Origin: Planctomycetaceae bacterium
GTDB lineage: Bacteria > Planctomycetota > Planctomycetia > Planctomycetales > Planctomycetaceae
Length of the DNA: 36,324 bases
NCBI GenBank assembly: GCA_947476295.1
Contig: CANJQC010000049.1
Coordinates: 1 to 36,324, forward strand
Reading direction: 5' to 3'
The notes beneath the pieces were generated by a model. The model was not told where the DNA came from, made no database searches, and was given only the letters and a program-made list of their open reading frames with translations. The translations under genes were made by a program, and so were the position numbers. Within the stretch, counting starts at the first letter, position 1; each line of letters begins with the position of its first letter. Below are positions 26,044 to 36,324 of the stretch, in pieces.

Positions 26044-26580
26044 ATGAAACACGTTCTGTCGGCCTTGGTCGTAAATCAACCCGGCGTGCTGGCGCACATT
26101 TCCGGTATGTTGGCATCCCGTGCGTACAACATTGACAGCCTTGCAGTCGGTGCCACGGAAAATCCTGATTTTTCCCGCATCACGTTTGTGGTCAATGGTG
26201 ACGAAAAAACGCTGGATCAGGTTCGCAAGCAGCTGGGCAAGATCGTCACGGTTGTCAAAGTGCAGGACTTTTCTGGTTCCGACTTTGTCGAACGCGACCT
26301 GATGTTGATTAAGGTCAGCACGGAAAACGGCCGGCGCGGAGAGATTCGCGAGCTGGTCGATATCTTCCGTGGCCGCATCGTCGATGTCGGTGCGACGCAT
26401 GTGATGATCGAGATCTCCGGTCGCGAAAACAAGATCGAAGCCTTCATCGAACGTATGCGGGAGTTTGGGATTCTGGAAATGGTCCGCACCGGCCGTATCG
26501 CCATGTTGCGTGATCGCACGATTACCGAAGATGCCGTATCCGACGAACTTAACAAAGCCGCCTCGGCATCTGCAATGTAG
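26044..26580 (+). CDS. ilvN: Acetolactate synthase small (regulatory) subunit
   Basis: This 178-residue protein is a typical IlvN/IlvH: an N-terminal ACT domain (KHVLSALVVNQPGVLAHISGMLASRAYNIDSLAVGATENPDFSRITFVV), VQDFSGSDFVERDLMLIKVS, and a C-terminal domain (IRELVDIFRGRIVDVGATHVMIEISGRENKIEAFIERMREFGILEMVRTGRIAMLR). It binds the catalytic subunit and gives feedback inhibition by valine in branched-chain amino acid synthesis. The catalytic partner ilvB is not in this window. The ATG at 26044 aligns with family starts; the open frame begins earlier at 25963 but that part does not match. The next gene is convergent. It could equally be named ilvH. Confidence 0.93.
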   Translation: MKHVLSALVVNQPGVLAHISGMLASRAYNIDSLAVGATENPDFSRITFVVNGDEKTLDQVRKQLGKIVTVVKVQDFSGSDFVERDLMLIKVSTENGRRGEIRELVDIFRGRIVDVGATHVMIEISGRENKIEAFIERMREFGILEMVRTGRIAMLRDRTITEDAVSDELNKAASASAM

Positions 26581-26670
26581 TGCAAGATCATGCGCAGGCC
26601 GACTGGCGTGCGAGGCGACCGGCGTCCCAGGCAGTTGTTTCGGCCTGTTGCACTCGACCTTTATGCACAA

Positions 26671-28119
26671 CTACGACAGCACATCCTTCAGGACGACGCC
26701 ATGCACGTCGGTCAGACGCATGTCGCGGCCGCTGAAGCGGTAGGTGAGTTGTTCGTGATTAATTCCCATCAGGTGGAGCATCGTGGCGTGCAGGTCATGG
26801 ATTTCGGCTTTGTGTTCGACGGCCTTGTATCCGAATTCGTCGGTGGCTCCGTAGATCGTACCACCGCGAATTCCTGCACCCGCCATCCACATTGAAAACC
26901 CATATTGATTATGGTCGCGACCGTCATTGCCCTGAGCGAACGGCGTGCGGCCAAATTCACCGGACCAAACCACCAATGTTCGTTCCAACAGTCCACGCTG
27001 CTTGAGATCTGCCAGCAGGCCAGCGATCGGTTTATCGACCGTCTTCGCATTCTTAGTGTGCCCATCCACAAGGTTGGAATGCTGGTCCCAACGATCACCG
27101 TTGCCACCGGGGCATGTCAGTTCGATAAAACGAACGCCCCGTTCGACCAGTCGTCGCGCCAAGAGGCACTGCTTTCCAAATGTGGTCGTGTTTGGGAACT
27201 CATCAAAGATGCCGTACATCTCCTGAGTCTCCCGCGTCTCTTCAGTCAGATTCATCAGATCGGGCACGGCCAGTTGCATCCTCGCCGCGAGTTCATAATT
27301 TCGTATCGCCGATTCCACCTGATCGTCGTGTCCGAATCGTTCCGAGGCCTGCTGGTCCAGCTGCCGAATGAGTGCCAGTTTTCTTTTTTGAAGTTCGTCG
27401 TTCGGTTCGCGGCGAGTCACATCGGCCACCGGAGGATCGCTGATGCGAAACACGGACGCCTGATAACTTGCAGGCAGAAATCCACTGCCAAAATTGTCCA
27501 GTCCACCGGGCGGAATCAGACCTCCATTGAGCACCACAAAATGCGGGAGATCCTGGCACTCAGTCCCCAGACCGTAACCGAACCATGCACCCATTGAAGG
27601 ACGACCCTGCAGGCCGGAGCCGGTGTGCAGAAAGTAGTTTGCGTTCGTGTGTTCAGGGAAATTCGATGTCATCGACCGAATCACGGCGAGGCTATCGACA
27701 TGCTGTGCCGTGTGCGGGAACAGATCACTCACCGGAATTCCGCTGTCGCCATACTGTTGGAATTTCCACGGACTGGCGAGCGTATTGCCGATGTTATTGA
27801 ACTGAGTCGGTTCGATCTTTGTCGGGAACGGCTTCCCGTTCCATTCGTCCAGACGAGGCTTCGGATCGAATGAATCGACCTGCGACACGCCGCCATCCAT
27901 ATACAAGAAGATGACACTGAGTGCCTTCGGATCGAAATGCGTCGGCTTAGGTGCCATACCATCAGCAGAACTCTGGTTCGCTGATTCCGATCCACCGGCA
28001 GCACCCGACGACAACAAATGCGCCATCGCCAGGGAGCCGAATCCACAGGCGAGGTTCTGCAGAAGTTCGCGGCGATTTTGAGCAGCAGGACGAAATCGTC
28101 GGCAGTGCGTGCTGTGCAT
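26671..28119 (-). CDS. Second DUF1501 family protein, Tat-like export signal
   Basis: This 482-residue protein has an N-terminal arginine pair before a hydrophobic stretch (AAQNRRELLQNLACGFGSLAMAHLL), typical of exported DUF1501 proteins. The body has all the family segments: VIFLYMDGGVSQVDSFDPKPRLDEWNGKPFP, VIRSMTSNFPEHTNANYFLHTG, GAWFGYGLGTECQDLPHFVVLN, RRLVERGVRFIELTCPGG, DQHSNLVDGHTKNAK, VWSGEFGRTPFAQGNDGRDHNQYGFSMWMAGAGIRGGTIYGATDEFGY and a C-terminal HLMGINHEQLTYRFSGRDMRLTDV. It is a different DUF1501 subgroup from the one at 10872 (EFGRTPFAQ and DGRDHNQYGF here). No PSCyt1/DUF1553 gene is next to it in this window, so its usual partner is missing here. The family reaction is not established. 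Confidence 0.9.
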   Translation of the reverse strand: MHSTHCRRFRPAAQNRRELLQNLACGFGSLAMAHLLSSGAAGGSESANQSSADGMAPKPTHFDPKALSVIFLYMDGGVSQVDSFDPKPRLDEWNGKPFPTKIEPTQFNNIGNTLASPWKFQQYGDSGIPVSDLFPHTAQHVDSLAVIRSMTSNFPEHTNANYFLHTGSGLQGRPSMGAWFGYGLGTECQDLPHFVVLNGGLIPPGGLDNFGSGFLPASYQASVFRISDPPVADVTRREPNDELQKRKLALIRQLDQQASERFGHDDQVESAIRNYELAARMQLAVPDLMNLTEETRETQEMYGIFDEFPNTTTFGKQCLLARRLVERGVRFIELTCPGGNGDRWDQHSNLVDGHTKNAKTVDKPIAGLLADLKQRGLLERTLVVWSGEFGRTPFAQGNDGRDHNQYGFSMWMAGAGIRGGTIYGATDEFGYKAVEHKAEIHDLHATMLHLMGINHEQLTYRFSGRDMRLTDVHGVVLKDVLS

Positions 28120-28283
28120 AGCGGATCAGCGGAATCGTGAGTGGGAGAATTCAACGGCAATACTGTAGCAAATACCTGCGGCAATCGACTTCCCGCCGTC
28201 AGTGATTCGAAAAATTTGTCGCCGTGACAGGCAATCTATCCGCATTTTCACACGCGATGTGACAAATCGACTCAGCTTGAGTC

Positions 28284-28925
28284 TCACACTGGGTATTCGT
28301 TGGCAGCCGTCTTTTGCTCAAGCGATCGCCATAAGTACCACGACGCAATCGTGCGAAAGGGTCGCCATTTTTCGGCGTGTTGCTCGAGCTCCGCGCGGGA
28401 CGGTTTTCCCGGCAACTCATAAAGCGTTCGAATCGCGTTCCTCAGACCAAGGTCATCCGGGGCGAACACGTCAATCCGGCCGAGGGAAAACATCAGAAAC
28501 ATCTGGGCCGTCCAGCGTCCGATGCCCTTGACTTGAATAAGCTCCGCGATGGCGTTTTCGTCCGACTCCTTCGCTATGCGGCGAAAATTGATGGTGCCAT
28601 CCAGCGTACAGGACGTTAGATGCCGCAGATATGCTTGTTTCTGGCGCGAGATGCCAACCGACTGCATCTGGCTGTCAGCCAGTGCATCGATGTTCTTCGC
28701 CGTCAGTTTTCCGGAAGGCAGCAAAGCCTGTAACCGGCCGCGAATCGTCCGCGCTGCAGCGACTGAGATCTGCTGTGAAAGGATTGATCGCACCAGAATC
28801 TCGTATCCACCAGGATCAGGCTTCAGCCTGAACGGCCCGACGGTTCGCATGACTCCAGCCAGTATCGGGTCGTTCCTGCTGAGGACTCGCAGGCCATTGC
28901 GGACATCGGTTGGTTCAAAGGCCAT
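28284..28925 (-). CDS. alkA: DNA-3-methyladenine glycosylase II (AlkA-type HhH-GPD)
   Basis: This 213-residue base-excision enzyme has the HhH-GPD fold: EILVRSILSQQISVAAARTIRGRL, VGISRQKQAYLRHLT, helix-hairpin-helix VKGIGRWTAQMFLMF (about 132-146) and the catalytic Asp in VFAPDDLGLRNAI (Asp158 by position). It lacks the C-terminal iron-sulfur Cys cluster of Nth/MutY, which with WTAQMFLMF supports the 3-methyladenine glycosylase branch. It removes alkylated purines from DNA. The start codon follows the peroxiredoxin stop by 32 bases on the same strand, so the two are probably one operon. Confidence 0.88.
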   Translation of the reverse strand: MAFEPTDVRNGLRVLSRNDPILAGVMRTVGPFRLKPDPGGYEILVRSILSQQISVAAARTIRGRLQALLPSGKLTAKNIDALADSQMQSVGISRQKQAYLRHLTSCTLDGTINFRRIAKESDENAIAELIQVKGIGRWTAQMFLMFSLGRIDVFAPDDLGLRNAIRTLYELPGKPSRAELEQHAEKWRPFRTIASWYLWRSLEQKTAANEYPV

Positions 28926-28957
28926 CGTTTACACTCGAACTATGAATAATTACGAGA

Positions 28958-29437
28958 TCAAGCGTCGGCGAGCGCTTTCAGCGCATCGATCACCTGCTGG
29001 TCGTGGCCATCGACAGACACTTTTTTCCACACCTTTGCAACGGCACCGCTGCCATCAATGAGGAACGTCGAACGCTGAATTCCCATTGAAACTTTGCCGT
29101 ACATGTTTTTCTCACGCCAGGCACCGTATTTCTCCGCAATCTTGTGATCAGTGTCTGCCAGCAGAGGAAAATTCAGGCTGAACTTCTCGGAGAATTTTTT
29201 GTGACTTGCATCGTCATCAGCACTCACGCCGAGGACAACCGCGCCCAGCTTTTTGATTTCAGCCAATCGATCGCGAAACGCGCAGGCTTCCTTTGTACAG
29301 CCTGGCGTGTCGTCTTTCGGATAGAAATAAAGAACAACTGCCTTCCCTTTCAGCTCAGACAGTTTGACGGTCGTGCCGTCTGTCGCCCTCAGAGAAAACG
29401 CGGGTGCTTTTGCGTGTGGTTCGATCCAGTCTGCCAT
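28958..29437 (-). CDS. bcp: Peroxiredoxin, BCP/PrxQ type
   Basis: This 159-residue protein is a thiol peroxidase of the BCP/PrxQ family: [46 protein letters not shown] with peroxidatic Cys47 and resolving Cys52 (CxxxxC), and [39 protein letters not shown]. It reduces peroxides and organic hydroperoxides using thioredoxin, in the cytoplasm. The ATG at 29437 has GAAAGAAAG upstream and begins at the family start (MADWIEP); the frame is open upstream to 29515. The AlkA-type gene follows, so oxidative and alkylation damage defence appear together. Confidence 0.92.
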   Translation of the reverse strand: MADWIEPHAKAPAFSLRATDGTTVKLSELKGKAVVLYFYPKDDTPGCTKEACAFRDRLAEIKKLGAVVLGVSADDDASHKKFSEKFSLNFPLLADTDHKIAEKYGAWREKNMYGKVSMGIQRSTFLIDGSGAVAKVWKKVSVDGHDQQVIDALKALADA

Positions 29438-29582
29438 TGATGGACTTTCTTTCAAAATACGATTGATTGAAAAAAGAGCGAGCACTGTATTACGCGACGT
29501 ACAGGAGGTGTTCACTTTCCCGGTTTAGCTGAACATCAGCAATCGAGTTGCAGTATCAAATGCCGATTTCTCGGCGCACGAA

Positions 29583-29655
29583 AAAAGCCAGACGCGCAAA
29601 TGAAACCAAACACGGCAAAACCGCATTCGTAGTTTCACTTGCGCCTCTGGCTTTT
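29583..29655 (-). terminator. Long bidirectional-looking terminator hairpin after csrA
   Basis: Arms 29583-29606 and 29632-29655 pair over 24 bases with only two imperfect positions. The stem is flanked by A-runs and T-runs, so it can work on either strand. It lies about 16 bases after the csrA stop and before the peroxiredoxin gene. The 25-base loop contains a further CGG/CCG pair. Confidence 0.8.
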
Positions 29656-29671
29656 CAGGACGTGAACTGAA

Positions 29672-29869
29672 TCAGCGATCAGAATCGGAAGGAATTTCGG
29701 ACTCTGGCCTTTTGATCGCGACATCCGCAATCTCCTTGCGAAGTACGCGGACGTCAGACGGAGCTTCGATTGAAAGACGTACACGCCCGCCACGCACCTT
29801 AGTAACCGTAACGCGGATGCCTCCGGCGATCTGAATCGACTCTCCAATTCTCCGACTGAGAACAAGCAT
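29672..29869 (-). CDS. csrA: Carbon storage regulator CsrA
   Basis: This 65-residue RNA-binding protein matches CsrA: MLVLSRRIGESIQI at the start with conserved Leu4 and Arg6, VTVTKVRGGRVRLSIEAP and VRVLRKEI with Arg44. CsrA binds GGA motifs in mRNA leaders and controls translation of many genes. Its own leader, just upstream on the - strand, holds two GGA motifs 5 bases apart (GGAAAGGAA), which also form the Shine-Dalgarno site, so self-repression is likely. A strong terminator follows. No flagellar gene or fliW, common partners elsewhere, is in this window. Confidence 0.93.
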   Translation of the reverse strand: MLVLSRRIGESIQIAGGIRVTVTKVRGGRVRLSIEAPSDVRVLRKEIADVAIKRPESEIPSDSDR

Positions 29870-32213
<2,344 letters not shown>

Positions 32214-32290
32214 TCTCGGGCTTGTCCTTGGTCTTTTGTTCATCTGCCGTTATCAGGCATTGTCTTGTCTGAATTCATTTTACATAACAC

Positions 32291-32307
32291 TCCGAGTCAA
32301 ACTCGGA
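32291..32307. promoter_or_regulatory. Small perfect inverted repeat between groEL1 and groES
   Basis: TCCGAGT-CAA-ACTCGGA forms a 7-bp stem with a 3-base loop, 19 bases before the groES start. No T-run follows, so it is more likely a processing, stabilising or regulatory site than a terminator. Confidence 0.4.
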
Positions 32308-32326
32308 ATTCACGGAGCTTACTCGA

Positions 32327-32614
32327 ATGAAAATTAATCCACTTGATGACCGTGTTGTAGTTCGTCCAAACGAAGCTGAAGAGACCACGGCCGGCGGGAT
32401 CGTGTTGCCGGATGCTGCCAAAGAAAAGCAACAGCGTGGCACTGTGATCGCTGTTGGGCCAGGCCGCATGCTGGATAGCGGTGAGCGATCACCGATCAGC
32501 GTCAAAGTTGGCGATCAGGTTCTGTTTGGAAAGTACGGCGGAACAGAAGTTGAAGTAGATGGCGAAGAAGTCAAGATCCTTCGCGAGAGCGATATTCTGG
32601 CGAAGCTTGTGTAA
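32327..32614 (+). CDS. groES: Co-chaperonin GroES
   Basis: This 95-residue protein is a full-length Gro[49 protein letters not shown], then [37 protein letters not shown]. The mobile loop ([11 protein letters not shown], with the hydrophobic IVL triad that contacts GroEL) is intact. It has GGAG 9 bases upstream of the ATG. It lies between two groEL genes, so one GroES may serve both rings. Confidence 0.96.
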   Translation: MKINPLDDRVVVRPNEAEETTAGGIVLPDAAKEKQQRGTVIAVGPGRMLDSGERSPISVKVGDQVLFGKYGGTEVEVDGEEVKILRESDILAKLV

Positions 32615-32631
32615 TTTTCCATGACAGCTCA

Positions 32632-32661
32632 GGCAGGATGTTCGTGTACGGGCGTCCTGTC
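32632..32661 (+). terminator. Possible terminator or attenuator after groES
   Basis: GGCAGGATG (32632-32640) pairs with CGTCCTGTC (32653-32661) using two G-U pairs, with a 12-base loop, then TTTA. It lies 17 bases after the groES stop. The T-run is short, so termination would be partial. Confidence 0.4.
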
Positions 32662-32685
32662 TTTAGCTAAAGTTTTTAAAAACTT
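32661..32685. promoter_or_regulatory. Two overlapping perfect palindromes upstream of groEL2
   Basis: CTTTAGCTAAAG (32661-32672) and AAGTTTTTAAAAACTT (32670-32685) are both perfect palindromes and share three bases. They lie about 60 bases before the groEL2 start, in an otherwise GC-richer context. Possible roles are an operator or an A/T-rich promoter element giving groEL2 its own control. Confidence 0.5.
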
Positions 32686-32742
32686 CACCTCGCATACATC
32701 CCAAATCATTGCAGCGTCTGAACCGCTGAAGGAGCCTTAGTA

Positions 32743-34359
<1,617 letters not shown>

Positions 34360-34427
34360 TGATGTAAAGCAGGCTCATGGGAGGTCCGCTGGAACTGCGT
34401 GATGCCTTGTGATCCTGATCTTGAATC

Positions 34428-34455
34428 TGCGGGGCACCAGCAATGGTGTCCCGCG
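34428..34455 (+). terminator. Strong hairpin between groEL2 and dnaJ
   Basis: A 12-bp stem (34428-34439 with 34444-34455, two G-U pairs) closes a GCAA tetraloop of the GNRA type, followed by TTCGTTTGT. It probably ends or weakens transcription from the chaperonin genes before dnaJ. Confidence 0.6.
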
Positions 34456-34556
34456 TTCGTTTGTAGAGATAACCCTAAATACACATCTGGCGTCGTTTCT
34501 GAGGGCATCCTTTTGCTGTTCAGGCCAGTGACTCACACATTTCTCTCTGGTTTCTG

Positions 34557-35723
34557 ATGATGACAAGTCGGCGTTGCTACTACGAAATTCTCGGCGTGGC
34601 CCGAGTTGCGTCGTCCGAGGAACTAAAAAAGGCGTACAAGAAGCTGGCCTTGAAGTTTCATCCGGACCGCAACCCAGACAACGAAGACGCAATCAATTCG
34701 TTTAAGGAAGCGGCCGAGGCCTTCGAAGTTCTCAGCGATACCGACAAGCGTGCCCGCTACGACCGTCTGGGGCATGCGGGTGTTCGCGGAGCCGCGGGTG
34801 GTGCCGGCTTCCAGGATGTTAACGATATCTTCGGCGCGTTTGGTGATTTGTTCGAAGGTTTTGGTTTTCAGTTCGGCAGCGGAAGTGGCGGTGGCTCTCG
34901 TGGAAGTCGTCGTGCAGGGGCGTCGCGAGGCGAATCGCTGCAGACAAAAATTCGCATTGACTTAACCGAAGCATTTCATGGCTGTAAACGGGAACTTCGC
35001 ATCTCACGGCACGAGGCCTGCGACACCTGCCAGGGTTCAGGCTGCAAGTCGGGAACTTCGCCGATAAAATGTTCCACCTGCGGCGGGCATGGTCAGGTGA
35101 TTCAGGCTCAGGGATTCTTCAAATTTCAGACAACATGCCCGGCGTGCAAAGGTCGCGGGACCGTGGTAAAGAACTCCTGTCAATCATGCAACGGCCAGGG
35201 CCGGATGCTGAAGGAAGTGACACGGGAGATTTCAATTCCCGCAGGAATCGATGCGGGAATGCAAATGTGTCTTCGCGGCGAAGGTGAAGCCGGACTCAAC
35301 GGTGGCCCGCGCGGCGATCTGTTCGTTGATGTTGATGTCAAGAAACATGCCCTCTTTCAGCGCGAAGGACAGGATCTTATGTACCGGCTGCCGATCACGT
35401 TTGGTCAGGCAGCACTGGGTGCGGAAATTGAGATTCCGACGCTGAAAGGTCCTGAGACATTAAAAATAAAACCGGGGACGCAGCCGGGCGAAGTAAATCG
35501 ACTACGGGGACTCGGAATGCCGGATCCACGCGGCGGAAACGGACGACCAGGTGATCTGCTGGTCGAAATTCAGGTCGAGGTGCCGCGAAATCTATCCACG
35601 GAGCAGGAAGAACTGCTGCGCGAACTCTCCGATCTCGACCACAAAGACGTGATGCCTCACAGCAAATCGTTCTTCAAAAAAGTGAAACAGTTCTTTTCGG
35701 GGCAGGAAGAGATAGAAGAATAA
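34557..35723 (+). CDS. dnaJ: Chaperone DnaJ (type I Hsp40)
   Basis: This 388-residue protein has a J domain ([33 protein letters not shown] with HPD), a Gly/Phe-rich linker ([22 protein letters not shown]), four zinc-finger CxxCxGxG repeats ([33 protein letters not shown]), and the C-terminal substrate-binding domains ending in a helical dimerisation tail. It stimulates DnaK ATPase and delivers clients to it. Both adjacent ATGs (34557 and 34560) are possible starts. grpE follows after 9 bases; dnaK is not in the window. Confidence 0.96.
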   Translation: MMTSRRCYYEILGVARVASSEELKKAYKKLALKFHPDRNPDNEDAINSFKEAAEAFEVLSDTDKRARYDRLGHAGVRGAAGGAGFQDVNDIFGAFGDLFEGFGFQFGSGSGGGSRGSRRAGASRGESLQTKIRIDLTEAFHGCKRELRISRHEACDTCQGSGCKSGTSPIKCSTCGGHGQVIQAQGFFKFQTTCPACKGRGTVVKNSCQSCNGQGRMLKEVTREISIPAGIDAGMQMCLRGEGEAGLNGGPRGDLFVDVDVKKHALFQREGQDLMYRLPITFGQAALGAEIEIPTLKGPETLKIKPGTQPGEVNRLRGLGMPDPRGGNGRPGDLLVEIQVEVPRNLSTEQEELLRELSDLDHKDVMPHSKSFFKKVKQFFSGQEEIEE

Positions 35724-35732
35724 GGTTTATTC

Positions 35733-36293
35733 ATGACACAGGCAGAACCAAACTTAAATAACCCTCAACAATCAGCCTCGGCATCCGGCGAATCGGCCGC
35801 TGATGCATTGGCACAGGATTCAGGGTCTCCGCTCGTCAAAGCCGAGATGCAGTCAAAGATTGATGACCTGCAGTTACGCATCATCCGGATGCAGGCCGAT
35901 ACGGAGAATTTTCGTCGTCGAATTCAGCGAGAACAGGATGATGCCCGTAAATTCGAATCACTGCGACTTCTGCGTGACATGCTTCCCGGACTCGATGGAC
36001 TCAATCGCGCCATCAGCAGTGCGGACCAGACGGGCGATATGCAGACGCTGCTCGACGGTATTAAGATGGTGGCTCAGCAGTTTCGTGACACTCTTAAAGC
36101 TCACGCGGCGGAACCGATTGACGCACTCGGAAAACCATTTGACCCCAATCTGCACGAAGCACTGACTCAGATTCCATCCGCTGAACACGAACCGATGACG
36201 GTTCTGCAGGTTGTGGAAATGGGTTACCGGCTGCATGATCGGGTTGTCAGGCCAACACGAGTGATTGTCTCCTGTGCTGCGCCAGAGGCGTAG
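35733..36293 (+). CDS. grpE: Nucleotide exchange factor GrpE
   Basis: This 186-residue protein has a disordered acidic N-terminus (about 1-35), a long coiled-coil helix (KAEMQSKIDDLQLRIIRMQADTENFRRRIQREQDDARKF), and the beta-rich head with IDALGKPFDPNLHEALTQIPSAEHEPMTVLQVVEMGYRLHDRVVRPTRVIVS, the GrpE signature. It releases ADP from DnaK. It starts 9 bases after the dnaJ stop and is presumably translated from the same transcript. Confidence 0.95.
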   Translation: MTQAEPNLNNPQQSASASGESAADALAQDSGSPLVKAEMQSKIDDLQLRIIRMQADTENFRRRIQREQDDARKFESLRLLRDMLPGLDGLNRAISSADQTGDMQTLLDGIKMVAQQFRDTLKAHAAEPIDALGKPFDPNLHEALTQIPSAEHEPMTVLQVVEMGYRLHDRVVRPTRVIVSCAAPEA

Positions 36294-36307
36294 TCGAGTG
36301 TGTTTGT

Positions 36308-36324
36308 ATGAACGAACTGGCGAC
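36308..36324 (+). CDS. Possible start of a further gene, cut by window end
   Basis: An ATG at 36308 opens the frame MNELA and runs into the window edge, 14 bases after grpE. It is too short to identify, and the start may be chance. Confidence 0.2.

Overview
The window looks like a chromosomal segment of a planctomycete (phylum Planctomycetota). The evidence is the PSCyt1/DUF1549/DUF1553 protein with its DUF1501 partner, a second lone DUF1501 gene, a DUF1080-type protein, a large Ser/Thr kinase fused to WD40 repeats, weak or absent Shine-Dalgarno sites before many genes, and two groEL copies. No rRNA, tRNA, CRISPR array, transposase or phage gene was found.

Layout. From 1 to 7.85 kb, on the + strand: the 3' part of a secreted DUF1080 protein, a secreted protease/SirB1-like fusion, a TolC-like outer-membrane protein with long disordered tails, and a short SecA-like ATPase that lacks most of the scaffold region of true SecA. 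From 8.1 to 12.4 kb, on the + strand: a PSCyt1-DUF1549-DUF1553 protein and a DUF1501 protein, the usual planctomycete pair. From 12.5 to 16.6 kb is a disturbed segment: a Gfo/Idh/MocA oxidoreductase whose C-terminus runs into a histone-deacetylase-like gene on the other strand that is broken at both ends; a GT39-like membrane glycosyltransferase with a palindromic repeat inserted in frame; and a DedA protein. From 16.8 to 22.5 kb, on the - strand: the kinase with 14 WD40 repeats, and an RluB-type pseudouridine synthase with long basic tails. From 22.8 to 26.6 kb, on the + strand: a secreted BON-like protein overlapping rsgA by one base, a secreted coiled-coil protein, and the acetolactate synthase small subunit. 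From 26.7 to 29.9 kb, on the - strand: a second DUF1501 protein, an AlkA-type glycosylase, a BCP peroxiredoxin and csrA. From 30.5 kb to the end, on the + strand: groEL1-groES-groEL2-dnaJ-grpE.

How the genes work together. The last block is a near-complete protein-folding locus (two chaperonins, one co-chaperonin, and two DnaK co-factors without dnaK itself). Two GroEL paralogues with different tails share one visible GroES. The TolC-like and SecA-like genes are adjacent and co-oriented, and may form an envelope or secretion unit, but no membrane-fusion protein or inner-membrane channel is visible, so this is inference. The peroxiredoxin and the base-excision glycosylase probably form a small stress operon. 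I found no fully convincing new system. The best leads are the TolC/SecA-like pair with its twin-palindrome leader, the broken deacetylase/oxidoreductase junction, the in-frame palindromic insertion and the chaperonin arrangement.
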